DNA of 6,183 nt from assembly GCA_902795675.1 (NCBI GenBank), contig CADBLZ010000066.1, positions 1 through 6,183 on the forward strand, in the 5' to 3' direction. Shown in pieces: positions 1 through 5,909 of the stretch (position 1 is the first letter of the stretch; each line of letters begins with the position of its first letter). Both the position numbers and the translations under genes were made by a program. The notes under the pieces are model-generated. The model had not been told where the DNA came from and did not search any database. It saw only the letters and a list, made by a program, of their open reading frames with translations. The stretch comes from an uncultured Erysipelotrichaceae bacterium. GTDB taxonomy: Bacteria; Bacillota_I; Bacilli_A; RF39; UBA660.

Positions 1-500
1 CTTACTTCATAAGTAATAGTGTAAGAACCTACAGTGTTAATATCAACGGGGTTATTAACAAGAACTTTATCAGTAAGATCACCATCATATTCATCAGTTG
101 CTATAAAACCTGGTTCATTATATTTATTACCAGTATATAGTTTTATTTCTGGTTGACCATTTAATTCAAGGGTAGGGCTTACAGTATCAACAACATTTAC
201 TTTTCTAGTTAATTCTTTTTCTTTCTTACCTTGTTTAGCTTTATATGTTATTTCATAAGTACCTACTTTAGAAGTATCTACTTCGCCAGATATTTCTACT
301 TCGATATCATTATTTAAGTAAGTAGCTTTAGCACCACTTTCTTTATATTCTTCATTATAATTTAAAGTTAGTTCTTGCTCTCCATTTAAAGTCATTTCGA
401 TATTACTTTTATTAATATAGTATAGAGTGCCAATACCGATCAGTATAAGAACAACTATTATTATAATGACGACAATTAATAACTTTTTATTCTTTTTCAT
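1..500 (-). CDS. Membrane-anchored protein with Ig-like (DUF5011-type) repeats, N-terminal part
   Basis: The reading frame is open from an ATG at 500 to the window edge, giving 166 residues without a stop; the C-terminus lies outside. Residues 1-6 are basic and 7-29 form a long hydrophobic helix, so this is a signal anchor or uncleaved signal peptide with the rest outside the cell. Two tandem Ig-like repeats follow, at about 35-104 and 109-166+. Each has the pattern LNG, then a Y(K/N)E.G motif, a D..K.G or D.NTVG turn and a closing GTYEITY or GSYTITY strand. These are hallmarks of the DUF5011 bacterial surface Ig-like family. Such repeats usually act as stalks or binding modules for an enzymatic or adhesive domain, which would lie beyond the edge; its nature cannot be seen. 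An in-frame ATG at 509 would add three residues. ATG 500 is preferred because an AAGAAG lies 9 nt upstream, though that ribosome site is weak. Confidence 0.85.
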   Translation of the reverse strand, partial: MKKNKKLLIVVIIIIVVLILIGIGTLYYINKSNIEMTLNGEQELTLNYNEEYKESGAKATYLNNDIEVEISGEVDTSKVGTYEITYKAKQGKKEKELTRKVNVVDTVSPTLELNGQPEIKLYTGNKYNEPGFIATDEYDGDLTDKVLVNNPVDINTVGSYTITYEV

Positions 501-521
501 AAGGATCATCTTCTTAGGACA

Positions 522-550
522 ATTATAATGAATAATTAATTAAAAGTAAA
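522..550 (-). promoter_or_regulatory. Promoter of the Ig-repeat gene (minus strand)
   Basis: Read on the minus strand, TTTACT (550-545) is followed by 17 nt and TATAAT (527-522), a perfect -10 box with a 4/6 match at -35. The predicted start of transcription is near 515, giving an unusually short leader of about 15 nt. The -35 box lies 3 bp from the -35 box of the divergent promoter of the tRNA-like RNA. Confidence 0.6.
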
Positions 551-553
551 TAA

Positions 554-582
554 TAGACAAAGTTAAAATAATATGGTATTAT
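554..582 (+). promoter_or_regulatory. Promoter of the tRNA-Thr-like RNA
   Basis: TAGACA (554-559), a 17-nt spacer and TATTAT (577-582), with TG at 574-575 making an extended -10. Transcription would start near 589, about 13 nt before the tRNA-like body. With the terminator at 689-720 this makes a self-contained unit with one RNA, and it diverges from the Ig-repeat gene. Confidence 0.7.
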
Positions 583-601
583 TTATATATAAATTATTTA
601 T

Positions 602-677
602 GCCGAGATAGTGGTAACGTTAGAACGTACACTTTGTTTGTGTAAGGTGACTTGTTTAACTCAGTCTCTCGGCACCA
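602..677 (+). tRNA. Divergent tRNA-Thr-like RNA (anticodon UGU), possibly not used in translation
   Basis: The body is 76 nt, the canonical length. A perfect 7-bp acceptor stem (602-608 with 667-673, GCCGAGA/TCTCGGC) ends in discriminator A674 and an encoded CCA (675-677). The anticodon arm has a perfect 5-bp stem (628-632/640-644) and the 7-nt loop TTTGTTT, with T33 at 634 and anticodon TGT at 635-637. The variable loop AGGTG (645-649) resembles that of normal tRNA-Thr. Known ThrRS identity elements (G1-C72, C2-G71, G35, U36) are present. Other parts are eroded. Only two D-stem pairs form (611-626, 612-625). Position 14 is T, the D-loop reads GT at 619-620 instead of GG, and position 37 is T, so the usual t6A37 is impossible. 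The T-stem pairs only with T653 bulged, or else as three pairs, and T-loop C56 is T (657). It is a translation-incompetent specialised tRNA, a very divergent working tRNA, or a pseudogene. Its intact acceptor stem, promoter and terminator argue against plain decay. Confidence 0.75.
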
Positions 678-688
678 GTTTGAGATAT

Positions 689-720
689 AAAGAATGATTA
701 TAATAATCGTTCTTTTTTTT
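689..720 (+). terminator. Intrinsic terminator of the tRNA-Thr-like RNA
   Basis: A 10-bp stem (691-700 with 704-713, one G-T wobble) with a 3-nt loop TAA ends in a run of eight T (713-720). It begins 12 nt after the encoded CCA and separates the RNA from the downstream gene. Confidence 0.85.
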
Positions 721-731
721 ATTCTTTTTTA

Positions 732-761
732 TATACTTTTTTTATAAATAAATGATATAAT
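732..761 (+). promoter_or_regulatory. Promoter of the pseudokinase-like gene
   Basis: A perfect TATAAT at 756-761 is preceded by TGA (753-755), an extended -10. The -35 is poor (TATACT at 732-737, spacing 18), which an extended -10 can compensate. Transcription would start near 768, after the upstream TTG at 766, so that TTG is unlikely to be the start codon. Confidence 0.6.
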
Positions 762-783
762 TATATTGGAAATTATATATGAT

Positions 784-790
784 AAAGGAG
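784..790 (+). promoter_or_regulatory. Ribosome binding site fixing the start at 799
   Basis: AAAGGAG lies 8 nt upstream of the ATG at 799, a near-ideal distance. No such site precedes the in-frame TTG at 766. Confidence 0.85.
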
Positions 791-798
791 CGATTGTT

Positions 799-2061
799 AT
801 GAGTAAGTATTATATTATATCTCTTGATAATGGTATTCCTTCAGAAGAACCTATTGATATTAAAGTAGTTAATAGTTTTAATGATGGAACTGAGCTAGTT
901 TTACTTAACGATAATATTTATGGTGTTATTAAGACAAGTGCTCCAGATAAGAAATATTTAGATGATGCTGATATTATTAAAGCTGATATAGCCGAGTTAT
1001 TTGATATTAATCATGAAGAAATTAGAAGAGTAAGTACTGATCGTGAAATAGTTGGTAATTTTACTTTATTAAATTATAGTAAAGATATTGAAACTAGAAT
1101 TAGTGCTACTACTATTTTAAATAATGTTATTAATCATATTAATGCTGGTGATATTAGAGATGAAGATACTAGTTGGGTTTCTGAAACTTTAAGATTATCT
1201 TCTAATACTAATAAAGCTATTATTAAGGATAAAGATCAAATTGAGAATATTATTAATTTAGGTATTTATTCTTTGATTAAAGATAGTGAAATTGAAAGTG
1301 GAATGCCACTTAATAATAAAGTTAAAATTACTATTACAAAGAATTATATTAGAATGATTCTATTTGATTATATTATTGGTCGTAAGTATAGAGGATTTGA
1401 TTATTATTTAATAGCTAATCTTAATACACAAGGTTTACCTGACTATAGTACAGTTAGATTTGCACCAATTAGTGTTACTAATAGTTATGATAATGATAGT
1501 ACTTTAAGTGATAAAGTTTATTATTTAAATAATTGTATGATTGATAGAGAAGCTTTAATTAATACTTTATATGATAAGTATTATTATGAGATTAAGAAGT
1601 TAAGCATGGCTATATGTGATGCTAAGAGAATCTATAAAGATGCTATTGATCGTATTATTTATAATAATACTGATATTGATTATGCTAATAATCTAGAAGA
1701 TATTATTTCTACTAGTATTAATAAGATTTGTACTTTAGAAAATAAATTAGAAAAAGAATTATTTAAAGAAAAGAAAATAAATAAGATTGAAAGAACAATG
1801 GCTACGCAAAGTTTGAATGTTAGAGTAACTACTAAGTTAGACTTAATTCAAAAGAAGTATCCTATCAATCCTAATGAACATCCTGAATTATTAATTTCTA
1901 ATAAGAAAAAGAAAGATGACTCTGGTGTTAATATTAAGGTTGAAGGTGAACTTGGAAATGCCGGTAGTGCTTCAGTAATGGCCCTTTTAAGTGTTGTTGC
2001 ACTTGTTTGTGGATTGTGTACTGGTATTGTTATTGTTTTACTAACTATGGGAAATTTATAA
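799..2061 (+). CDS. HipA/CtkA-like kinase-fold protein, probably catalytically dead, with C-terminal membrane anchor
   Basis: A 420-aa protein with no N-terminal signal. Residues 55-92 (acidic, then a helix ending AELFDI, then GNF) recall the stretch before the C-lobe in HipA-like kinases, where a helix is followed by a lid-like segment. Residues 183-232 resemble the HipA/CtkA catalytic core: IRMILFDYIIG (184-194) matches the helix that precedes the NxDRH motif, and FAPI (221-224) matches the strand before the Mg-binding Asp. At the motif itself this protein has GRKYRGFDYY. The catalytic Asp, His and Asn appear as Tyr, Gly and Tyr, and the metal-binding Asp after API is missing. Residues 260-340 are helical and charged, possibly coiled coil. 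A basic KKKK stretch (369-372) precedes a hydrophobic helix at about 391-416, so the protein is tail-anchored with its bulk in the cytoplasm. It has its own promoter and terminator. Family assignment is by pattern recognition only; a pseudokinase sensor or scaffold at the membrane is inferred. Confidence 0.5.
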   Translation: MSKYYIISLDNGIPSEEPIDIKVVNSFNDGTELVLLNDNIYGVIKTSAPDKKYLDDADIIKADIAELFDINHEEIRRVSTDREIVGNFTLLNYSKDIETRISATTILNNVINHINAGDIRDEDTSWVSETLRLSSNTNKAIIKDKDQIENIINLGIYSLIKDSEIESGMPLNNKVKITITKNYIRMILFDYIIGRKYRGFDYYLIANLNTQGLPDYSTVRFAPISVTNSYDNDSTLSDKVYYLNNCMIDREALINTLYDKYYYEIKKLSMAICDAKRIYKDAIDRIIYNNTDIDYANNLEDIISTSINKICTLENKLEKELFKEKKINKIERTMATQSLNVRVTTKLDLIQKKYPINPNEHPELLISNKKKKDDSGVNIKVEGELGNAGSASVMALLSVVALVCGLCTGIVIVLLTMGNL

Positions 2062-2073
2062 TTTCCCTTTTTT
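2049..2073 (+). terminator. Intrinsic terminator overlapping the end of the pseudokinase-like gene
   Basis: A perfect 8-bp stem GGGAAATT/AATTTCCC (2049-2056 with 2060-2067) has the 3-nt loop TAT and is followed by six T (2068-2073). The 5' arm encodes the last residues and the stop codon TAA (2059-2061) falls across the loop and 3' arm, so the last ribosome should interfere with folding. Confidence 0.85.
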
Positions 2074-2074
2074 A

Positions 2075-2103
2075 TTGCAATAATATTTAAAAAAAGCTAA
2101 AAT
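2075..2103 (+). promoter_or_regulatory. Promoter of the three-gene envelope operon
   Basis: TTGCAA (2075-2080), a 17-nt spacer and TAAAAT (2098-2103). It starts 2 nt after the terminator T-run of the gene before. Transcription is predicted to begin near 2110, leaving a leader of about 16 nt that starts just before the ribosome binding site. Confidence 0.7.
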
Positions 2104-2111
2104 AATGGTAT

Positions 2112-2117
2112 AGGTGG
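2112..2117 (+). promoter_or_regulatory. Ribosome binding site fixing the start at 2126
   Basis: AGGTGG lies 8 nt before ATG 2126. The in-frame GTG at 2114 sits inside this site and only about 4 nt after the predicted transcription start, so it is a poor start codon. The same AGGTGG is used 500 nt later for the next gene. Confidence 0.75.
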
Positions 2118-2125
2118 GTGATGGT

Positions 2126-2611
2126 ATGAAATTTAATAAATGGATAATTCTTTTTATAGTTATTATCTTTATTTTATTAGGTTTTATTATCTATAAGATA
2201 GAACATATCACACCTAGTATTGAGAACAATATAGTTTATAATGTTACAGCTAAAGGTAAGTATGATAAAGATAAACTTTATTATAATGAATTAACTTATA
2301 AAAAGTTTAATAGTTTAATGAAAGAAGATAAGGTTTATACTATAGCTGTAGTAGATAATTCTTCTAATATTAAGAAATTATTCTTAGAATATGTTAATAA
2401 ATTAAATTATAAGAATAGTTTAAATATTAGTGTTTTAAATGTTAGTAAATTAAATAAGAAGGATGAACTTAAGTTCTATGATATCGATCCTCGATTCAAG
2501 AAGTTAGGTAGCGACTATATTGTTGTAATTAAAAATAAAAAAGTAATAAGTATAACAGAATATGATAAAGAAAGTATTAATGTATTAATTAATTCTTTAG
2601 AGGTGGAATAA
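2126..2611 (+). CDS. Membrane-anchored thioredoxin-fold-like protein without CxxC
   Basis: A 161-aa protein from ATG 2126. Residues 6-23 form one hydrophobic helix after a short basic start, so the rest (24-161) should face outwards. The C-terminal 105 residues follow thioredoxin order: a helix (LTYKKFNSLMKE, 56-67), a strand (YTIAVVD, 71-77), a helix (80-93), a strand (ISVLNVS, 101-107), a helix (112-127), the strand pair IVVIKNKKVISI (132-143) and a final helix (147-158). In thioredoxins the CxxC would fall just after the first of these strands. Here that place reads DNSSNI, and the protein contains no cysteine at all. The cis-proline before IVVIKNKKV is also absent (GSDY, 128-131). A thiol redox role is therefore excluded and a binding role is likely. 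It is first in an operon; its stop codon is one base before the next start. The fold is inferred from pattern alone. Confidence 0.6.
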   Translation: MKFNKWIILFIVIIFILLGFIIYKIEHITPSIENNIVYNVTAKGKYDKDKLYYNELTYKKFNSLMKEDKVYTIAVVDNSSNIKKLFLEYVNKLNYKNSLNISVLNVSKLNKKDELKFYDIDPRFKKLGSDYIVVIKNKKVISITEYDKESINVLINSLEVE

Positions 2612-2612
2612 G

Positions 2613-3056
2613 ATGGGCAAAGTATATGATGAAGTAATGTGGTTTAAAAGAAAATATCCAGGATCTCTTGGATGGAGATTAAAGAAACATGCAAAGATTA
2701 TTGAAATGCATTTAAATGCTGAAGAACAACCTAAGTTTGTTTTCTGTGGTCAATTATCTGTTACAGGTAGTAATGATATTTTTACTACTTGTATTGTATG
2801 TTTAACTAATAAACGTATTTTAATTGGTCGTGATTTATTAGTTGTTGGTTATAGACTTAACTCTATTACACCTGATTTATTCAATGATATGCAAGTGTAT
2901 CAAGGTTTATTATGGGGTAAGGTAACTATTGATACAGTTAAAGAAAATGTTGTTATTAACTTCTTAGATAAAAAGTGTCTAGCTGAAGTAGAAACAGCTA
3001 TTTCTAGTTTCATGATGGAAGAAAAACAAAAGTATCAACGAAATGAAGATAAGTAG
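2613..3056 (+). CDS. Bacterial PH-domain protein (YokE-like)
   Basis: A 147-aa soluble protein with no membrane segment or signal. Residues 1-35 are a basic, amphipathic-looking helix region rich in Lys, Arg and aromatic residues, which might touch acidic lipids or a protein partner. Residues 38-135 look like a bacterial pleckstrin-homology domain of the YokE type. The strand KFVFCGQLSV (41-50) is followed by TTCIVCLTNKRILIG (58-72), whose LTNKRI signature is typical of bPH families, then the strands GKVTIDTV (102-109) and ENVVINFL (111-118) and the closing helix AEVETAISSFMM (124-135). Members of this family are thought to bind membranes or proteins rather than catalyse a reaction. Translation is coupled: AGGTGG (2601-2606) lies in the end of the preceding gene, 6 nt from the ATG, and one base separates the genes. 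The charged C-terminal tail (136-147) is probably disordered. Confidence 0.75.
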   Translation: MGKVYDEVMWFKRKYPGSLGWRLKKHAKIIEMHLNAEEQPKFVFCGQLSVTGSNDIFTTCIVCLTNKRILIGRDLLVVGYRLNSITPDLFNDMQVYQGLLWGKVTIDTVKENVVINFLDKKCLAEVETAISSFMMEEKQKYQRNEDK

Positions 3057-3058
3057 GT
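3051..3058 (+). promoter_or_regulatory. Ribosome binding site fixing the GTG start at 3065
   Basis: AAGTAGGT differs from the ideal AAGGAGGT by one base, spans the stop codon of the PH gene and lies 6 nt before GTG 3065. The overlapping ATG at 3063 is followed at once by TGA in its own frame, so it cannot serve. Confidence 0.65.
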
Positions 3059-3064
3059 ATTGAT

Positions 3065-4201
3065 GTGAAGAAGAAATATAAATTAAAAAAGAGTGCTAAG
3101 ATTGCTTTTATAATTCTTCTTGTTGTTATTATATTAATTATTTTTATAATAAAGAAAAGTAGTTCTAAATCATATAGTTTAGAATACAAGATAGATGATT
3201 ATGATATAAGTGAGAATTATAATAGTAAGGATAAAGTTTATTACTATGATATTACTTATAATGATCTTACATATTCTTTTATATATGAAGCTAAACTTAA
3301 TAAAGAAACAAAGTTAATTAAAGATATCGATATATATGAAGATGAAAATGAATTATGTTTAGTTATTGATAGTGATTATATTGATGCTAATCCTTTATGT
3401 TCAAAAGATGACGAAGTAATAGATTATAACTTAGTTTCTGATAGTATTAAAGAGGATATGGGTATTACTAATAAGGAAGAAAAAGTAATAAAGACACATG
3501 ATAATTATGAAATATATAATGAAGCAGATGATTTATTATTATGGTCTTTTAAAGGATTTAATCATATTAGTAATAATGATGTTAAATTTATAAAACTCTT
3601 TAATAATGATGTTTATTCTATTCCAATAACAGCAGTAGTAGGTAACTATTTAATGATTGCTGATTATGAAGAAAAGTATAACTTTAGTAGAGTGTATGTT
3701 ATTAATTTAAAGAATGATAAATATGATACTTGGAAATTAGATTATGACATTTCTTTTGATAGTTATGTTTTAGGTGTTAATGATAAATCAGTATATATAA
3801 TGGATCAAAAGAATAAGATAGAATATGAGTTAGTGCCTGAAAAGAAGAAGATGAGAATTGTTGCTTCTAATAATAAGAAAGGTATTATTTATGTAGATGG
3901 TAAAGAAGAGAAGATATCTTTAGATGTTTTATCTTCATCTAGAAAGAATTTCACTTCTTATACTAATTATCATTATAGTTTGAAGAATAATAAATTGTAT
4001 TTAACTTATATGGATCATGATAATAAGATGAGAGTTAGTGATCATAATGTTACTAGTATTATTAGTACACATAATGATGTCGTTTATTATTTAGTAGATG
4101 ATACGCTATATTCATATTCACCTAGTGATGGTGAAACGAAGATAATTAAATATGCTGAATGGGCATTTAATTATGAAAATATGATATATGTTAAGTATTA
4201 A
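3065..4201 (+). CDS. Membrane-anchored protein with propeller-like beta-strand repeats, unknown function
   Basis: A 378-aa protein starting at GTG. A basic N-terminus (1-13, seven Lys) leads into a hydrophobic helix at about 12-29, so this is a signal anchor with 30-378 outside. I do not recognise the family. Residues 38-125 hold a strand-rich domain with a possible disulfide pair, Cys98 and Cys112, the only cysteines in the protein. From about 190 onward short strand units recur, with the pattern of a strand, a polar turn, then I/L-rich strand and aromatic: LMIAD...VYVINLKNDKYDTWKL (196-225), SVYIMDQKN...YELV (242-257), GIIYVDGKEEKISL (273-286), LYLTYMDHDNKMRV (311-324), VVYYLVDDTLYSY (339-351). 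Units like these are typical of beta-propellers (DUF5050/WD-like), which bind ligands or proteins. It is last in the operon, 8 nt after the PH gene, before a terminator. The function is open. Confidence 0.7.
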   Translation: MKKKYKLKKSAKIAFIILLVVIILIIFIIKKSSSKSYSLEYKIDDYDISENYNSKDKVYYYDITYNDLTYSFIYEAKLNKETKLIKDIDIYEDENELCLVIDSDYIDANPLCSKDDEVIDYNLVSDSIKEDMGITNKEEKVIKTHDNYEIYNEADDLLLWSFKGFNHISNNDVKFIKLFNNDVYSIPITAVVGNYLMIADYEEKYNFSRVYVINLKNDKYDTWKLDYDISFDSYVLGVNDKSVYIMDQKNKIEYELVPEKKKMRIVASNNKKGIIYVDGKEEKISLDVLSSSRKNFTSYTNYHYSLKNNKLYLTYMDHDNKMRVSDHNVTSIISTHNDVVYYLVDDTLYSYSPSDGETKIIKYAEWAFNYENMIYVKY

Positions 4202-4204
4202 AAG

Positions 4205-4238
4205 GAAAAAGTATATTAAGTATATTTTTTCTTTTTTT
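4205..4238 (+). terminator. Terminator of the three-gene envelope operon
   Basis: An 11-bp AT-rich stem (4205-4215 with 4221-4231, one G-T wobble) with the 5-nt loop TTAAG is followed by seven T (4232-4238). The stem is weak because it has only one G-C pair. It starts 4 nt after the stop codon. Confidence 0.65.
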
Positions 4239-4239
4239 A

Positions 4240-4248
4240 TGCTATAAT
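4240..4248 (+). promoter_or_regulatory. Extended -10 promoter of the five-TM gene
   Basis: TGC (4240-4242) followed by perfect TATAAT (4243-4248) makes an extended -10. No good -35 is seen because the terminator hairpin and T-run fill that place. Transcription should start near 4255, with a leader of about 19 nt containing AGGAGG at 4261-4266. Confidence 0.65.
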
Positions 4249-4273
4249 TATTTTAAGAATAGGAGGGACATAT

Positions 4274-5872
4274 ATGATAATTAAAAAACCGTATGGCTGG
4301 TTGATTAAACATTTTAAAATAATTAACTTAGCTTTGATTCTTCCTATGCTCTATGTAATGTGGAAGTTTAAAGATATATCTAAATTCTTTAGCGGTTATG
4401 TAAAAGCTAATTATACAGTTATGGAAAACACACCTGTAGAAAAGTATTTTACCCCATTATTATATGGTGCCTTATTCGTCTTGATATTAGCATATATATT
4501 AATATTCTGGTTACTTAATTCTAAGAAAAAGAATACTTTAGTATATAAGATAGATATTGTTTATTATATTTTATTATTTGGTTCAACTATTTTGTTTTAT
4601 AGTACAATGTACTCTTTAGGTACAACTACTGTAGTTGATCAAACAATTATAAACTTTGTTAAAGATTTATCATTCTTAACCTTCTTACCATCTCCTGTAT
4701 TAATTATTTATAACTTAACTAAAGGTTTTGGTTTTAACTTTAAATCATTTAGATTTGATAATAACTTAGATCTTCAAGTTGGTGAAGATGATGAAGAAGA
4801 AGTAGAATTAAAGATAGGTACAGATGCTTATGTAATGAAAAGAAATGCTCACCGTTTATTTAGGGAAGCAAAGTATTATGTATTAGAAAATAAATTTGTA
4901 TTTACTTGTATATTGGGTGCTATTGGGTTAGTTATCCTTTGGGGTATATACATGCACTATGAAGTATATAATAAGAACGTTAATATATATCAATCAATTA
5001 GTATGAATAACTTATCATTTAGTTTAAAAGAAAGTTATTTAACTGATACTGATATTGGTGGTCAGATAATTGAAAATGGATGCTATTATTTAGCTATTAG
5101 AATAGGTATTCAAAATTTAGATCAAAACAATCCAGTTAAAGTAGATAGATCAATGTTTAGAATCTACTTTGATGATAAACAAGTAATGCCAAACTTTGAT
5201 AGGGCGGCAAGATTTAGTGATATAGGCGTTCCATTTGATGGTTCTAATATACCTAAAGGGGCATCTAAAGATTATGTATTAGTTTATGAATTAAGTGCTA
5301 AAGATGTTAGAGCATCTTATCAAATGAAAATATTATCTCAGATGCAACAAGATGATGATAAGTTAAAATCATCTTATAAGATTATTAATATAAGACCAAT
5401 TAATCTATTAACACAAGTAGATGCTGGTACAACTAAAGTAGGTAAAGAGATCGATTTAAGTGGTACTTTACTTGGTAAAACAAAACTTAATATTCAAGAA
5501 GTTAAATTAAAGAATAGTTATCAATATAAATATAAACAATGTGTAGGTACTAGTAAGAGTAACTGTGTTATGAGTACTAATAGTGTAGTACCTTCAGGTG
5601 GTAAAGCATTAGTAGTTGTTAAGAGTAGTGTTATATGGGATGAAACAACACCATACTACTTATATACTAAGAAGAACTTTATATTAGATTATGGCTTTAT
5701 TGAATTTGAAAGAAATGGTAAAACAGTTAAGTTAAAGATTGATCGTGATGTTACACCACAAGCGGTAACTGATGTTAGAATGTATGAAATACCAGTTACA
5801 GTTATGGAAGGTAAAGATCCTCGATTAGTTTTAACAATAAGAAATCAAAATATTACAATAAAGTTATCTTAG
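4274..5872 (+). CDS. Five-TM protein with large extracytoplasmic DUF4352-like Ig domain
   Basis: A 532-aa protein; ATG 4274 follows AGGAGG (4261-4266) by 7 nt. Membrane helices are seen at about 16-32, 62-81, 95-115, 132-148 and 207-228. The KKK cluster at 84-86 and the basic 188-207 place the N-terminus and the 150-206 loop inside and the C-terminus outside. The cytoplasmic loop carries an acidic run (171-178, GEDDEEEV). Residues 235-355 look like DUF4352/telokin-like Ig domains: SFSLKESYL, then YYLAIRIGIQNLD (271-283), a strand with FRIYFDD, then the IPKGASKDYVLVYEL (326-340) turn and strand. Residues 365-532 form a second strand-rich module with a likely disulfide pair Cys423/Cys431. Small secreted DUF4352 proteins usually have one lipobox or helix; fusion to five helices is uncommon. 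It is transcribed alone, or with read-through into tRNA-Cys, since no terminator separates them. No function is assigned; an envelope sensor or scaffold is a guess. Confidence 0.7.
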   Translation: MIIKKPYGWLIKHFKIINLALILPMLYVMWKFKDISKFFSGYVKANYTVMENTPVEKYFTPLLYGALFVLILAYILIFWLLNSKKKNTLVYKIDIVYYILLFGSTILFYSTMYSLGTTTVVDQTIINFVKDLSFLTFLPSPVLIIYNLTKGFGFNFKSFRFDNNLDLQVGEDDEEEVELKIGTDAYVMKRNAHRLFREAKYYVLENKFVFTCILGAIGLVILWGIYMHYEVYNKNVNIYQSISMNNLSFSLKESYLTDTDIGGQIIENGCYYLAIRIGIQNLDQNNPVKVDRSMFRIYFDDKQVMPNFDRAARFSDIGVPFDGSNIPKGASKDYVLVYELSAKDVRASYQMKILSQMQQDDDKLKSSYKIINIRPINLLTQVDAGTTKVGKEIDLSGTLLGKTKLNIQEVKLKNSYQYKYKQCVGTSKSNCVMSTNSVVPSGGKALVVVKSSVIWDETTPYYLYTKKNFILDYGFIEFERNGKTVKLKIDRDVTPQAVTDVRMYEIPVTVMEGKDPRLVLTIRNQNITIKLS

Positions 5873-5875
5873 CGG

Positions 5876-5904
5876 TTGACAAAGAGAGCTTTAAGAATTA
5901 AAAT
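5876..5904 (+). promoter_or_regulatory. Promoter of tRNA-Cys
   Basis: A perfect TTGACA (5876-5881), a 17-nt spacer and TAAAAT (5899-5904) make this the strongest promoter in the window, as expected for a stable RNA. It starts 3 nt after the stop codon of the five-TM gene. Transcription should begin near 5911. Confidence 0.85.
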
Positions 5905-5909
5905 TAAAA

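Noticed and set aside
611..628. ACGT/ACGT hairpin at 617-628 as the true fold of the D-arm region
   Set aside because: It is only 4 bp with a 4-nt loop and would take T628 from the perfect anticodon stem. It remains possible as an alternative fold but is weaker.
589..720. Riboswitch, T-box leader, SRP RNA or 6S RNA
   Set aside because: No T-box motif, SRP GGAAG loop or 6S bubble is visible. The 76-nt tRNA layout with encoded ACCA explains the structure better.
766..798. TTG start at 766, giving a 431-aa version of the kinase-like protein
   Set aside because: It lies at or before the predicted transcription start and has no ribosome binding site, whereas ATG 799 follows AAAGGAG by 8 nt.
2114..2125. 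GTG start at 2114 for the Trx-like protein
   Set aside because: It sits within the AGGTGG site that serves ATG 2126 and about 4 nt from the predicted transcript start.
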